Positions 21,091 to 32,860 of a DNA stretch of 64,000 nucleotides are shown here, piece after piece. The notes under the pieces are model-generated. The model saw only the letters and a list, made by a program, of their open reading frames with translations, ran no database searches and was not told where the DNA came from. The translations under genes were made by a program, and so were the position numbers. Position 1 is the first letter of the stretch. Each line of letters opens with the position of its first letter. Where the stretch lies: the NCBI RefSeq assembly GCF_036850765.1, contig NC_089493.1, positions 264,914,534 through 264,978,533 on the forward strand, in the 5' to 3' direction. This stretch comes from Saccopteryx bilineata. Its lineage: Eukaryota > Chordata > Mammalia > Chiroptera > Emballonuridae.

Positions 21091-24000
21091 CTGGCTCTCC
21101 TTTCGTCCTTTTTCCTGCCCTGGCCATGGGCACCACGCCTTCTGGGACTGCAAGGGAGAAAGGGATACCACACACGGGGCACCCTGTTAAGTCCACCGTG
21201 GCCTGGTGACTGCCCCGGGCCCCCACCCAGCTTCTTCTTAGGGGACCCAGCCCCCCACTGGCGAGGAGACAACCAGCCGCACCTGAATGAGGCACAGAGA
21301 TAAAGGGCTGGGAGGAAGAACAGGGCTCAGGGAAACTGCCCAGGGGATAGAGACCAAGGAGGGGCCTTTATAGTGGAACTGTGACAGGGGTTGGGGGAGG
21401 GGTGACCTGAGCAGAGGCTCGAGGAGGAGCAAGAATGATGGGTGGTGGAGGGTAGGGGGTGGAGGGAGGGAGTCCTTGGATGCAGGTACAAGGTAAAGGA
21501 TAGGGAGGTCAGCCAAGTCTTGGGCCTTGAATGCCAGGATGAGGAGATGGACCCTGACTAGGAGACAGTAAGAGTGTTCTGGGCAGGTCAGTGGGGTGGT
21601 GGGGCAGGATTCCTGCACATTAACCCATTGGGGGATTGGACAGTGGGAGAGGCTGGTTTCCCAGCTTTGACCTAGAGTCAAACTTGGAAGTGGCCTAGAC
21701 GGCCCTTGTACAGCCACCTTTACCTCTGTCACTAACCCCTGCTTCCCTGCGTGTGGAGGCTCAGCTGTGGGTCCCCTGACCAGGAGTGAGTGCCGCTGCA
21801 GGGCCTGCATCTGTGATGTGCATTTCAGACCCGCAGACAGCTGATCTTCCCAGGAATGCATCTGGGCACCCACATGCCCTTCCCCCATGTAAGGACACTA
21901 GCACTCTCCATGGGCTCCCAGGGCTTTGCTGCTCCAGCTGCTGAGTCCTGACTCACAAAATGACCCAGAAGTGACTGAGCAGTGCTTCTGCTGCCACCAC
22001 GGAGAGGAAGGGTACAAGGCCTGTGCTTTGGAGAGCTGCCTGTGCTCTGGGGTCTCTGCCAGGCCAAGTGCAAGGCCCATCCCATGCCACAGGAGCAGAG
22101 CGGGGTCTGGGGTGAGGCTTAGTCTGGGCAGAGGCCCAGGGGCTGGTGCAAGGTCTGTTTGGCTGCCTCTGCCTCTCAGCCAGCTGGAGGCCCCAAACAT
22201 TCCCCCTCCTTCCGCAAGATGGCTGAGCTGCAGACATCACCCCAAATCTGAGACTTCATCCTTTCTCCCTCAGTGGATTTGCCCCTTGGAAGCGTCCAGG
22301 GTGGCCTCAAGGGTGGTGTCAAGATGACACCCAGAGCGTCTCATCCTTCAGTCCCTACAGTCCCTTCCTCCTGACATAGTTAGCCACTGTGGAGGTCCCT
22401 TTACCTGATGAGTGCCCAAAGCAGAAACCTAGGCATGGAAGTAGAGAAGGCACTGACAGCTGTCGCTTTGCTGAACTCTCGGGGTCCAGAGTCAGAGAGT
22501 CACCAAACCTAAGGTGACAGGCACTGTTCCTAATTGACAAGTTAAGATGAATCCGGGGAGAACAGAAGAGGAGACGATGGCCACCACCCTGGGCTCTCCC
22601 AAAGGATATTGCACTAAGACCTGGCAGCAGGAATTGCAGTGAAATGTGGGCTCCCCCCACAGTGTGGTCCCACAGCAAAACACTCAGGTCTGTCATTCGA
22701 AGTGGTGCTTCTGGAGAGCCAGATTCAGTAGGAACCCAGAGAAACCATAGCCATTGCACAAATGGCAACAGCATTTTCAGGGGGTTTCTTTGCTCCTCAG
22801 CAAGCATTTCAGGTGCCTGCTCTGTGCCAGGCCAGGCTCGTGGGTTAGCTGGGCAGGCCTATCGTAGTGCAATGAGCAGCCAGAGGCCTGGCCCCTGCAC
22901 TGAGGCCATATAGAGGATGTGCCCTGGCTGACTGAGGGCATGGAGGTGGGGTAGGATGGGGGGGCTGCAGATCAAAGGGGCAGGGAGTGGGACACAAGAC
23001 CAGCAAGGCTAAAAGGGCCTTGAGTGCCCGACCAGAACTGAAGGGCTTTAGGGAGCCAGAGCCAGTTTGAAATGGGGACTGAAATGGGGTCAGTTTTGTG
23101 TTCTAGACAGCTCACCCTAGGGCCAGGATTAGGGGTGGGAGGATGGGTTGGAAGGGAGAAAAATGAGGCCAGGGGTCCAGGGAGGCTGTGGTAAGTCCAG
23201 GGGAGGGGCAGTGAGCTGAGCCAGGGCAGAGGGGGAGGAAAACAGTGACAGAGGAAAGATCATCCATAGGCTAACTGGCAGCGGAAGTGGGGCAAGATGG
23301 AGCGTCTCCGGCTTGAGGCTTGGAGGGCAGTATGACTCCTGCTGGACCATTTTGGGTAGCTCCACCTGAGAAGGGCTGTGGAGAACATGGAATTCAGTCC
23401 TACACCTAGGATAGCAAGAAAAGACATCTTGCTATCTTTAGCAAGGGACTCCCAAGGACTGTCAGCCTCTCTCTAGCCCGTGACCACAGCATCCAACACT
23501 TAGCTGTCAGATCTTCCAGCTCTTTCTTCAGGTAAAAGATGGGGTTAGGTGTCCTCTACCTGAGCCACGGAAAAGTAGTTTTGGCTACTCAAGTCTCCAA
23601 GAGGAAGAACTCAGAGCTAAGGAGAGGTAACCCACTGCCATTGATAGACTCTTCTGGGAGAAGCCCTCTACCCAGAGGCAGGTCTACAGTGAGGCTAGGT
23701 CGGGGCCCATGGACCTGATGAAGAGTAACCTGGCCTCAGAGTGCTACAGGGTAAACCAAGGGTATAGGGTCTCCCCGGAGGGTACCAGGCATGACCACAT
23801 GAATGGGTTTTCCCTTCCTCAGCCCATCAGCCAGACTAAGACATAGAAAATGCTCTATATCCTGCATCCAGACATGAAGCTGAACTTGCTCTAAGGAGGT
23901 CATTGCCATGGGAATGGAGGTATGCGTGCTGGGGGTGGGCAGTGTCCACACCTGTGCCTGCCCCATCCGAATGCAAAGCCAGCAATTTTATGGCCCTGAA

Positions 24001-24265
24001 GGTGAACATTCCTTCAGAAGTAGAATTGATGTACCAACAATGATCCAAATAAACAATTTCAAATAAATAATTTAAACAGTTTCCTCTGGCAGGTGCTCCT
24101 AACTCAAGCAAGTTTGAGGCCCTTTGGGGTAGAAGAAGTAAAATTCCTGGGACCCAGAGGGGTTCTTATATACTTAATATTAAAATACAGTAAAGCTGTA
24201 CACTAATACAAAGTTTGAGTAATAAATCTCAATTATTCTCCTAAAAATCCTTTAAAAATGGGGAA
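21091..24265. other. SH2B2 3' flank, no gene seen
   Basis: Unique sequence with L2-like relics near 21,480-21,600 and 22,960-23,110 (phrases such as gggccttgaatgcc and gggccttgagtgcccg). Open frames up to 216 residues show no domain or splice pattern. Confidence 0.5.
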
Positions 24266-24398
24266 GAGCCTGCTGAGGTCGCCGGTTCAAAACCCTGGGC
24301 TTACCCAGTAGAGGCACATATGGGAGTGGATGCTTCCTGCTCCTCCCCTCCCCCGTCTCTCTTCTCTAAAATGAATAAATAAATAAAAATAATTAAAA
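24266..24398 (+). mobile_element. SINE type C, 5' truncated
   Basis: Starts inside the head (ctgctgaggtcgccggttc), then type C body and taaaatgaataaataaataa tail. Confidence 0.8.
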
Positions 24399-24492
24399 AT
24401 GGAGAAAATGAGCTGCGTCTGGCCAAAACTGCCATCCTGTGGGTAGAAAGTTGCTTCAGTGCCCTCCCCCCAAAAAAGGTCAGCAGGTTTTG

Positions 24493-24867
24493 TTTGTTTC
24501 TTTGTTTTTTTAAAGAAATATTGTCCTTTTTATTTATTTTTATTTTTTTACAGAGACAGAGAGAGAGTCAGAGAGAGGGATAGACAGAGACAGACAGGAA
24601 CAGAGATGAGAAGCATCAATCATTAGTTTTTCATTGCGCATTGCAACACCTTAGTTATTCATTGATTGCCCTCCCATATGTGCCTTGACCGTGGGCCTTC
24701 AGCAGACCAAGCAACCCCTTGCTCGAGCCAGCAACCTTGGGCTCAAGGTTTGGGCTTTTGCTCAAACCAGATGATCCCTCGCTCAAGCTGGCGACCTCAG
24801 GGTCTCGAACCTGGGTCTTTCGCATCCCAGTCCGACGCTTTATCCACTGAGCCACTGCCCAGTCAGG
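24493..24867 (-). mobile_element. SINE type B (long tRNA-derived)
   Basis: Antisense copy: T-rich start, agagacagagagagagtcag, tgccttgaccgtgggccttc, cagcaaccttgggctcaag, and the head at gctttatccactgagccact. Target duplication aaaaaggtcagcagg lies on both sides. Confidence 0.88.
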
Positions 24868-24959
24868 CAAAAGGTCAGCAGTTTTTAATCTCTTGTGCCT
24901 CAGATCTCTTGGCAGTCTGGTGAAGTTTAGGTTCCCCACATAGAATAATTTGGGGCCTT

Positions 24960-25233
24960 ATCAGGCAGTGGCGCAGTGGATAGAGCGTCAACCTGGGATA
25001 CTGAGGATACAGGTTCAAAACCCCAAGGTCACCAGCTTGAGCTCAGAGACATTGGGATCATAGACATGATCCAATGATCTCTGGCTTAGAGCACAGTGTC
25101 ACTGGTTCACCTGGAGCCCCCAGTCAAGGCACATATGAGAAAGCAATCAATGAACATCTAAGAGTTGAGGCTTCTCATCTCTCTCCCTTCCTGTCTGTCT
25201 CCGTCTCTCTCTGGGGAAAAAAAAAGAATAATA
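24960..25233 (+). mobile_element. SINE type B
   Basis: Head tcaggcagtggcgcagtgga, then type B 'caaggtcaccagcttgagc' modules, cacatatgagaaagcaatc, and a CT-rich/A tail. It lies directly before the A-rich end of the antisense NDUFA3 pseudogene. Confidence 0.85.
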
Positions 25234-25239
25234 TTTTGA

Positions 25240-25590
25240 TTTTGGTTTTGTTTCAGTTTTCACATTTTTATTGTGGGCCACAGGTGAGGGGGCCTCCTCC
25301 TCCCTGTCAGCAGAGGTGTTCACATTTTCTTCAGCCACTGCAAGCTTGGGCCTTGGGGGTCCTGGGAAGGGAGCTGGACACACCAGCTATGTTCCCATCA
25401 TCTCAGACAGGCACAGGGTAGTTGTAGGGCATGATCTTGTTGGTCATGGTAGTACACTTGGTATAAGAATTGAAGGCAGGCAGAATTATGGCAAGGCCCC
25501 TGATGGTGAAGGACACGACCAGCACCAGCTCCTTGGCCCAGGCATCCTGGAGGAAGGTGGCAAGTTTATTGGCCTTCTATGTCTTCCAGA
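25240..25590 (-). pseudogene. NDUFA3: NDUFA3 processed pseudogene
   Basis: Intronless antisense copy of the complex I accessory subunit A3. Visible relics are KLATFLQDAWAKELVLVVSF, IRGLAIILPAF and MPYNYPVPV. The following Arg codon is TGA, and a frameshift then breaks the C-terminal region. The start codon is lost. The 3' UTR copy ends with an AATAAA equivalent (antisense ttttattgtgggcc, about 25,265) and A-rich sequence, as expected for LINE-mediated retroposition. No function expected. Confidence 0.85.
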
Positions 25591-25708
25591 ACAATGTTTT
25601 AAAACTTATGAAGTAAAATACATAGTCTTGCAAAGGAATACACTTATACTGAAATTCAGTCAAAGTATTAAATATAACAAAAAGTAATTTAAAGAATTTT
25701 TAAACTTG

Positions 25709-26025
25709 CCTGACCAGGTGGTGGCGCAATGGATAGAGCGTGAGACTGGGATGTGGAGGACCCAGGTTCAAGACCCTGAGCTCACCAGCTTGAGCACGGG
25801 CTCATCTGGTTTGAGCAAAGCTCACCAGCTTGGACCCAAGGTCGCTGGCTCGAGCAAGGGGTTACTCGGTCTGTTGAAGGCCCACAGTCAAGGCACATAT
25901 GAGAAAGCAGTCAATGAATAACTAAAGTGTCACAACGAAAAACTGATAATTGATGCTTCTCATCTCTCTCCGTTCCTGTCTGTTCCTATCTATCCCTCTC
26001 TCTGACTCTCTATCTCTAAAAAAAA
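25709..26025 (+). mobile_element. SINE type B
   Basis: Head cctgaccaggtggtggcgca, type B modules and poly(A). Target duplication agaatttttaaacttg at 25,693-25,708 and about 26,027-26,042. Confidence 0.92.
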
Positions 26026-26080
26026 AAGAATTTTTAAACTTGTGATTTGGAAATATATATTCTTCTTTATTAACACTTTA

Positions 26081-26401
26081 TTTTTTATTATTTTTCTTTC
26101 AGTGAGAGAGAAAGAGAGAGGGAGAGACAGGAAGGGAGAGAGATGAGAAGCATCAACTCATAGTTGTGTCACTTTAATTGTTATTGATTGCTTCTCATAT
26201 GTGCCTTGACCAGGAGGCTGAAGCCGAGCCAGTGACCATGGACTCAAGCCAGCGACCTCTGGGCTCAAGCCAACAACCATGTTGATGATCCCACGCTTAA
26301 GCAGATGACCCCGCACTTAAGCTGGCAACCCCAGGGCCCCAAACCTGGGACCTCAGCGTCCCAGGTCTATACTCCATCCTCTGCACCACCACTGGTCAGG
26401 C
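26081..26401 (-). mobile_element. SINE type B, diverged
   Basis: Antisense: gagagagggagagacagg, tgccttgaccaggaggctg, head at ctgcaccaccactggtcagg. Target duplication tattaacacttta on both sides. Confidence 0.88.
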
Positions 26402-26921
26402 TATTAACACTTTAAATACCAAGCTCTACAGCAGCTCCAATAACTACCATAATTTCAAAGAATGATGAGTGTAAATAACACTTCTAAGTTTCTACAACAA
26501 ACAAGATGTGATGTGAAAATATCCCTGATTTCTACTTTCAGCAGTAACAGGTGCTTCTAATACTGCTGTGGTTTCTCCTTAAATGAAAGAAATACAGTTT
26601 TTAGTTAGAGTTAATTAAAATATAGAATTTTATTCCCACTCAAGTTCACAGACTTAGTGAATGGTTTATCCATAAACCATCACAGGACCTCAGGTTAACA
26701 ACCCCACTCTAAAGAGTGAAGGCATATTATATTAATATGTGTTTGAAACAGAATGTTCAGAAATGGCAGAGAGACTGTGGTGTGATAAGGAATCAGATGC
26801 CTACTGAAGAATCAGATGCCCACCATCCAAACACTTCAGCTTGTCCCCAACCTGACAGTCAGCTTACAGCATAAATTAACCTCCTGATCTACTTTAACAT
26901 GATCAAGAACATTGATCTTGT
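26402..26921. other. Intergenic, unassigned
   Basis: AT-rich sequence with no gene or clear repeat recognised. Confidence 0.4.
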
Positions 26922-27025
26922 GCCCTGACCCGATAGCTCAGTTGGTTAGAGCCTCATCCCAAAGCCCAGAGTTTGTTGGTTCAACCCCCAGTCAGGGCAC
27001 ATACGAGAACAGATAGATGTTCCTG

Positions 27026-27057
<32 letters not shown>

Positions 27058-27112
27058 ACAAATAAAAACTTTAAAAAAAGAGTCAACTCAAAGCTTTAAA
27101 AAAAAAAGAGTT
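26922..27112 (+). mobile_element. SINE, tRNA-derived type E
   Basis: Head ccctgacccgatagctcagt, tggttagagcc, then ccccagtcagggcacatac, gttcctgtctctctctc, caaatcaacaaataaaaac. Target duplication ttgatcttg at 26,913-26,921 and 27,113-27,121. Confidence 0.9.
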
Positions 27113-27369
27113 TTGATCTTGAAAAATAAGCTGCACAAGGACCCAGGTCTTAGAGGTGAGCAGAAGGGTGTGTGGTTCTGAAAAATTCTCTATTACTGAC
27201 CTTATTCTCCCTGTTTTCAACCAGAAGGCAAGAACTAATTAAAAGAAAAACAAAGGTTCTATGCCCATATAAATTTATTTATTATAACTTTGCACTTGGA
27301 GCTTTGTCAGTTGGAAAGATGTTTCGTAATTTAATTGAGATTAAAGTTTGGTGTTTGGGAGCTTTAGAG

Positions 27370-27575
27370 ACACCATGAAATTCACAGAGACTGAAAGCAG
27401 ATTAGAGGTTACCAGGGGCTCTGGGGAGGGGAAATGGGGAGTTATTGCTTAATGGGTGCAGAGTTACTATGTGCAGTGGTGAAAAAGTTTTGGAAATAGA
27501 TGATGATGGTTGCACAACATTGTGAGTGCAATTAATGCCACTGAGTTATACACTTAAAAATGGCTGAAATGGCAA
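27370..27575 (+). mobile_element. L1M 3'-end fragment
   Basis: Carries familiar L1M 3'-UTR phrases: gattagaggttaccaggggc, gatgatggttgcacaacat, gagttatacacttaaaaatg. Boundaries approximate. Confidence 0.65.
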
Positions 27576-27941
27576 ATTTTGTTATTTATATATTTTTTCC
27601 CCATGTCTCCCCATTTACAATACAGACCAGGCAAAGAGCCAGGGCTGAAGTGCAGATGGGTGGGTTTACTCTGCCTCCTCTTTCTGTACAGTCAGTGTAA
27701 GAACACAGCCTGTGGTAAGCACTGGGAGGCCTGTTATTTATATTTTAAGGCACACATAAAATAAATTGCCATCTACATAGAACAAATTGGCAAAAATTAA
27801 TGTTGTTCAATACTCTGTGTGGCCAAAATTGAATCAGTGAGAACTTTTTGTGGAGTGGAAGAAATATAGATTGATATAGCCATTTTCAAAAGCTTTTGGC
27901 ATTATGCAGTAATGTTAAAGAGCATGCCTTTTATCTAGAAG

Positions 27942-27973
<32 letters not shown>

Positions 27974-28280
27974 GGATGATTTAAACATACCCCCAAAATT
28001 TTACACCTTGTTCTTAATCATCACTATTCTCTCTTTTTTTACTTTACATAATTTGAGCACCTAATTAGGTACCTTAGACCTTTCAATATTCTGGTGTCCC
28101 CTTAGTGGAAGACTAGATTTCTTTTCTTTCCAAATAATAAATTATAGGCTTACATGCTGTGAATCTTATTCCAGAGTATTTAGACTAAAAACAAATCCAA
28201 TAACACACTCACTATATGAATCCAGATAGTAATTTTAGATTATATTAGTTCTCCTAGAGTTTACAGTGAAATGGTAGACA
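27576..28280. other. AT-rich intergenic segment with (TA)n
   Basis: No gene seen. A (TA)n microsatellite occupies 27,946-27,973. The remainder is unassigned AT-rich sequence. Confidence 0.45.
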
Positions 28281-28780
28281 GATGAAAGGACAAAGTTAAG
28301 GGTCTAGACTTCTCCAGTCAAGATGGGGTAACATAGACCAAATCTACCCTCCGTCCTAAATTAATGGCACTGAAAACATTGAACGTGGGGCAATGAAAAA
28401 GAGTGATGTCTGAAAGTCAGGAAACCAACCAGGTGCGTCCTGCAGCTGTGCCAGCTTACTGCCTGGAGAAAGCTTCCAGGCTGCAGTGCAGGGCGGGAAA
28501 CCCAGGGAGAGCCCAGCGGTCTCTCCAAATGGAATTGACATAACCAGAAACTTAGGAAGTCAAAACGGCTGGAGTTTGCAGGACAGGTAACAGAAAGAAG
28601 AGAGCTGCTCAATGAGAGAAGTCTGGAGACCTGCCAAGGACCCTCTCTGAGTATTCAGTTGAGAATTTTGAACACACACGCAGCACATGCATGTGAGGAA
28701 GCTACCAAAGGCCGGGGAGAGAGCCCCCCAAAGGATGGGGCAGTGCCCAGTGCTTCCAGTAGCCAGAGTGGGAACCCTCG

Positions 28781-28955
28781 CAGGCATCCCCAAACTACGG
28801 CCCGCGGGCCGCATGTGGCCCCCTGAAACCATTTATACAGCTCCCGCCGCACTTCCGGAAGGGTGGTCAGTGAGAGGAGCACTGTATGTGGCGGCCCCCC
28901 AACGGTCTGAGGGACAGTGAACTGGCCCCCTGTGTAAAAAGTTTGGGGACCCCTG
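28781..28955 (+). mobile_element. Short non-autonomous hAT MITE
   Basis: Termini caggcatccccaaact / agtttggggacccctg. It has the same internally deleted structure as the copy at 6637, opposite orientation. No clear target duplication. Confidence 0.82.
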
Positions 28956-30264
28956 GAAGAAAGATCTTGCCCCAGCAGTGAGGAAAATTAGAACAGCTCT
29001 GGTTCCACTCGACAAAGTTTAAAAGCATGACCTGCAAGTAACAAAATTCTCTGAGTAATTTAAATGTGTACCAGAACAAAACTCAAGGGTATTTAGAAGA
29101 ATACAGAAATATCCAGCATCCAACAAGGTAAAATTCACAAGGTCTGACATCCAATTAAAAATTAACAGACATGCGAAGAAAAGAAAAATATAACCCATAA
29201 TGAAGAGACAAATTAATCAACCAAACAGACCCAGAATGACACTGATGAGAGAATTAGTGGGCAAGGCTATTAAAGCAGTTGTTGTAACCATAGTCCATAT
29301 GTTCAGGAGGCTAGAGGAAGGATGCCTTGTTAAGTGGAAATAAGGAAGACATAGCAAAGTATCCAAATCAAGCTTCTAGAGATGAAAACTACAATGACTG
29401 AAAATGAAAATACCCAAGACGAGATTAATGGCAGATTGGGGGCTGCGAAAGAAAAGATTAGTGAACTTGGCGACAGCAATAGAAACTATCCAGAGTAAAA
29501 CATGGGGGAAAAGAAAGACAGTAAAAATGAACAGAATAAACACAAAAGGACAAATATATGATTCCATTTATATGAAACATCTAGAACAGGCAAATCCATA
29601 GAGACAGAAAGTAGATTAGAGGTTACTGGGAACGGAGAGAATGGGAGTTTTAACGGTTGCAGAATTTCTGTGTGGAGTGATAAAAAAATTTGTTGAAAAT
29701 GAATAATGGTGATAGTTGCACAACATTGTGAATGTAATTAACGCCACTAAATTGTACATTCAAAAATGGTTAAAATTGAATATTTTATACTATATATATT
29801 TATGATAAAAAACAATGAAATTAAATAAGATAAGCTGTTTTAAAAATAAACAGAGCATCATTGAACTAGGGGGGTAACTCCAAGCAGCTAAATACACATA
29901 TAATTGGAGTCCCCAAAGGAGGGGAGAGAAGAGAGAGAAGGGAACCAAACATTGGAAAAAATAATGGCCAAACATTTTCCAAACCTGATACAAACTGTAA
30001 ACCAACAGATCCAAGAAACTCAACAAGTCCTAAGTGCAAGAAACACAGAGAGAAGTGTATAAAACTACATCATAATCAAATTTCATGAAGTCAGTAATAA
30101 GGAGAAAATCTTAAAAGCAGCCATCAGAAAAAAGACACATTAGGTATACAGGAACAAAAATACGATAGCACCCCAAGTGTCCATCAAGAGATGAATGGAT
30201 AAACAAAATGTAACCTATCCATACAATAGAATATTATTCAGCCTTTTTAAAGAGGACTAATTTC

Positions 30265-30611
30265 GCCTGACCAGGCAGTGGCACAGTGGATAGAGAATCG
30301 GACTGGGATGCCGAGGACCCAGGTTTGAGACCCCAAGGTCGCTAGCTTGAACGTGGGCTCATCTGGTTTGAGCAAAAAAGTTTACTAGCTTGGACTCAAG
30401 GTCGCTGGCTCGAGCAAGGGGTTACTGGGTCTGCTGAAGGCCCGCAGTCAAGGCACATATAAGAAAGCAATCAATGAACAACTAAGGTGTTGCAATGCGC
30501 AACGAAAAACTAATGATTGATGCTTCTCGTCTCTCCGGTCCTGTCTGTCTGTCCCTATCTATCCTTCTCTCTGACTCTCTCTCTGTCTCTGTAAAAAAAA
30601 AAAAAAAAAAG
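30265..30611 (+). mobile_element. SINE type B
   Basis: Full-length type B with poly(A). Exact target duplication ttaaagaggactaatttc at 30,247-30,264 and 30,612-30,629. Confidence 0.94.
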
Positions 30612-30964
30612 TTAAAGAGGACTAATTTCTGATACATGCTATACAATGTGGATGCAGCTTGAAACATAATTCTAAGTTAAATAAGGCTGACACAAAAAAG
30701 ACAAATATTCCACTTGTGTGAGGTGTCTAGAGTAGGTAAAGGCATAGAGACAGAAAGTAGAATGCCAGGGGCTGGGGCAGAGGGAATAAGGAGTTCTTGT
30801 TTGATGGTTTCAAAGTCTAAGTTGGGGATAATGTAATAGTTTGAGTATAGATAGTGGTGATGGGTACACAACATTGGGATTACAGTATATTTAATGACAC
30901 TGAATTGTACTTACAAATTGTTAAAATGAGAGATGTTATTTCATGTATATTTTACCCCAATTTT

Positions 30965-31235
30965 TTTGAGGGTGGAAAAGGAGAGTGAGAAGCATCAACT
31001 CATTCCATTTAGTTGTGCACCCATTGATTGCTTCTCATATGTGCCCTGACTGAGGCTCACACTGGCAACCTCAGGATCAAGCTGGTGCCCCCTCTGGGTC
31101 AAGCCCTGACTGGGGCCTGAGCCAGTGACCTCAGGGTCGAGCCAGTGACCCCAGAATTGAACTGGCAACTCCAAAATCAAACCAGCAACCTCAGCACTCT
31201 GGGACAACGCTCTGTCCATGCCACTGGCCAGGGCA
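30965..31235 (-). mobile_element. SINE type B-like, diverged
   Basis: Antisense copy with gcttctcatatgtgccctga, repeated 'gccagtgacc' modules and head atgccactggccagggca. No clear tail duplication. Confidence 0.7.
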
Positions 31236-31331
31236 CTACCCTAGAGGCAAAATAAAAACTTTCTTAGACATATTAAAACTAAAATAATTCATCACCAGCC
31301 TCTCTACACTAGACAAAATATTCAAGAATAT

Positions 31332-31666
31332 GCCTGACCAGGCGGTGGCGCAGTGGATAGAGCGTTGGACTAGGATGAGGAAGGACCCAGGTTCGAGACC
31401 CCGGGGTTGCCAGCTTGAGCACGGGCTCATCTGGCTTGAGCAAAAAGCTCACCAGCTTGGTCACTGGCTCGAGTGGGGGGTTACTCAGTCTGCTGAAGGC
31501 CCGCAGTCATGGCACATATGAGAAAGCAATCAATGAACAACTATAGTGTCACAAAAATAAAACTGATGATTGATGCTTCTCATCTCTCTCCGTTCCTGTC
31601 TGTCTGTCTGTCCCTATCTATTCCTCTATCTGACTCTCTCTCTGTCCCTGTGTAAAAAAAAAAAAA
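31332..31666 (+). mobile_element. SINE type B
   Basis: Head gcctgaccaggcggtggcgc, modules 'gcttgagcacgggctcatct', CT-rich tract and poly(A); short imperfect target duplication aagaat. Confidence 0.9.
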
Positions 31667-31779
31667 GAAAAGAATGTTCTTCAAGCAGAAGAAAAATGAT
31701 ACCTGGAATGAAAATCAAAAACAGTATTTATGTAAATACAGCAATTTTTTATTATTTAAAACTCTTTAAAAACTCACCA

Positions 31780-32150
31780 GCTCTGGCCAGTTGGCTCAGC
31801 AGTAGAGTGTGGGCCCAGCGTGTGGAAGTCCCAGGTTCAACTCCCAGTCAGGGCACACTGGAGAAGCGACCATCTGCTTCTCTACTCTTCCTCCTTCTCT
31901 CTCCCTCTCTCTCTCTCTTTTCCTCCCACAGCCATGGCTCAAGCAGTTGGAGTGAGTTGGCCCTGGGTGCTGAGGATGGCTCCATGGCCTCCACCTCAGG
32001 TGCTAAAATGGCTTACTTGCGAGCAACAGAGCAACACCCCAGATGCACAGAGCATCGCCCCCTAGCAGGGCTTACTGGGTAGATCTCTGTTGGGGCTCAG
32101 GTGGGAGTCTGTGCCTCCCCGCATTTTGCATAAAACAAAAACAAAAAAAA
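31780..32150 (+). mobile_element. SINE type A, diverged
   Basis: Head ctctggccagttggctcagc, body ggagtgagttggccctgggt and ctccatggcctccacctcag, A-rich tail. Confidence 0.85.
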
Positions 32151-32461
32151 GATCACTAATCATTTAAAGCAAATATAATAATACATTATGGAGTTCATAA
32201 CAGGTGTAGAAATAAAATGTATGACAACAGAACATTGGGAAGTGAGAAATGGAAGTATAGTGTTGTAAAGTTCTTAGAATATATGTGATATAATATCAAA
32301 GTCTGGCTGTGTTGAGTTATATCCCAAAACAACCACTAAATTAACAAAACAGTTACATCTAATAAGCCAGGAAAGGAGATAAAATAGAAAAATAGAAAAA
32401 ACTCAATCCAAAAGGAGAAAACAAATTAAAAGACTCATATCAGCACAAGAAAAGGCTTAGT

Positions 32462-32860
32462 AGCCCTGGCGGGTTGGCTCAGTGGTAGAGCGTCGGCCTG
32501 GCGTGCAGATGTCCCGGGTTCGATTCCCGGCCAGGGCACACAGGAGAAGCGCCTATCTGCTTCTCCACACACCCCCCTCCTTCCTCTCTGTCTCTCTCTT
32601 CCCCTCCCGCAGCCGAGGCTCCATTGGAGCAAAGATGGCCCGGGCGCTGGGGATGGCTCCTTGGCCTTTACCCCAGGCGCTAGAGTGGCTCTGGTCGCAA
32701 CAGAGAGACGCCCCCGGAGGGGCAGAGCATCGCCCCCTGGTGGGCAGAGCATCGCCCCCTGGTGGGCGTGCCGGGTGGATCCCGGTCGGGCGCATGCAGG
32801 AGTCTGTCTGACTGTCTCTCCCCGTTTCTAGCTTCAGAAAAATACAAAAAAAAAAGGGGG
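32462..32860 (+). mobile_element. SINE type A (Rhin-1-like), young
   Basis: Head ggttggctcagtggtagagc with B box gggttcgattcccggc, body gctccattggagcaaagatg, tail cttcagaaaaatac plus A/G run. Target duplication cttagta. Contains two tandem CTCF-like motifs at 32,727-32,746 and 32,749-32,768. Confidence 0.95.

Larger units (their letters stand above)
28281..30960 (+). mobile_element. HAL1/L1M LINE relics, interrupted
   Basis: Positions 29,100-29,530 and about 29,830-30,170 resemble HAL1/L1M ORF1 (ccaaacagacccagaatgac, tggagtccccaaaggagggg, aacagatccaagaaactcaa). Positions about 29,540-29,820 and 30,640-30,960 are L1M 3'-UTR-like (gattccatttatatgaaaca, gatagttgcacaacattgtg). Fragmented, no open frame. 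Interrupted by a hAT MITE (28,781) and a SINE (30,265). Confidence 0.65.

Noticed and set aside
32462..32560. tRNA genes at the many A-box/B-box heads
   Set aside because: Each is the head of a SINE with a conserved body, A tail and target duplication; they do not continue as a complete tRNA.
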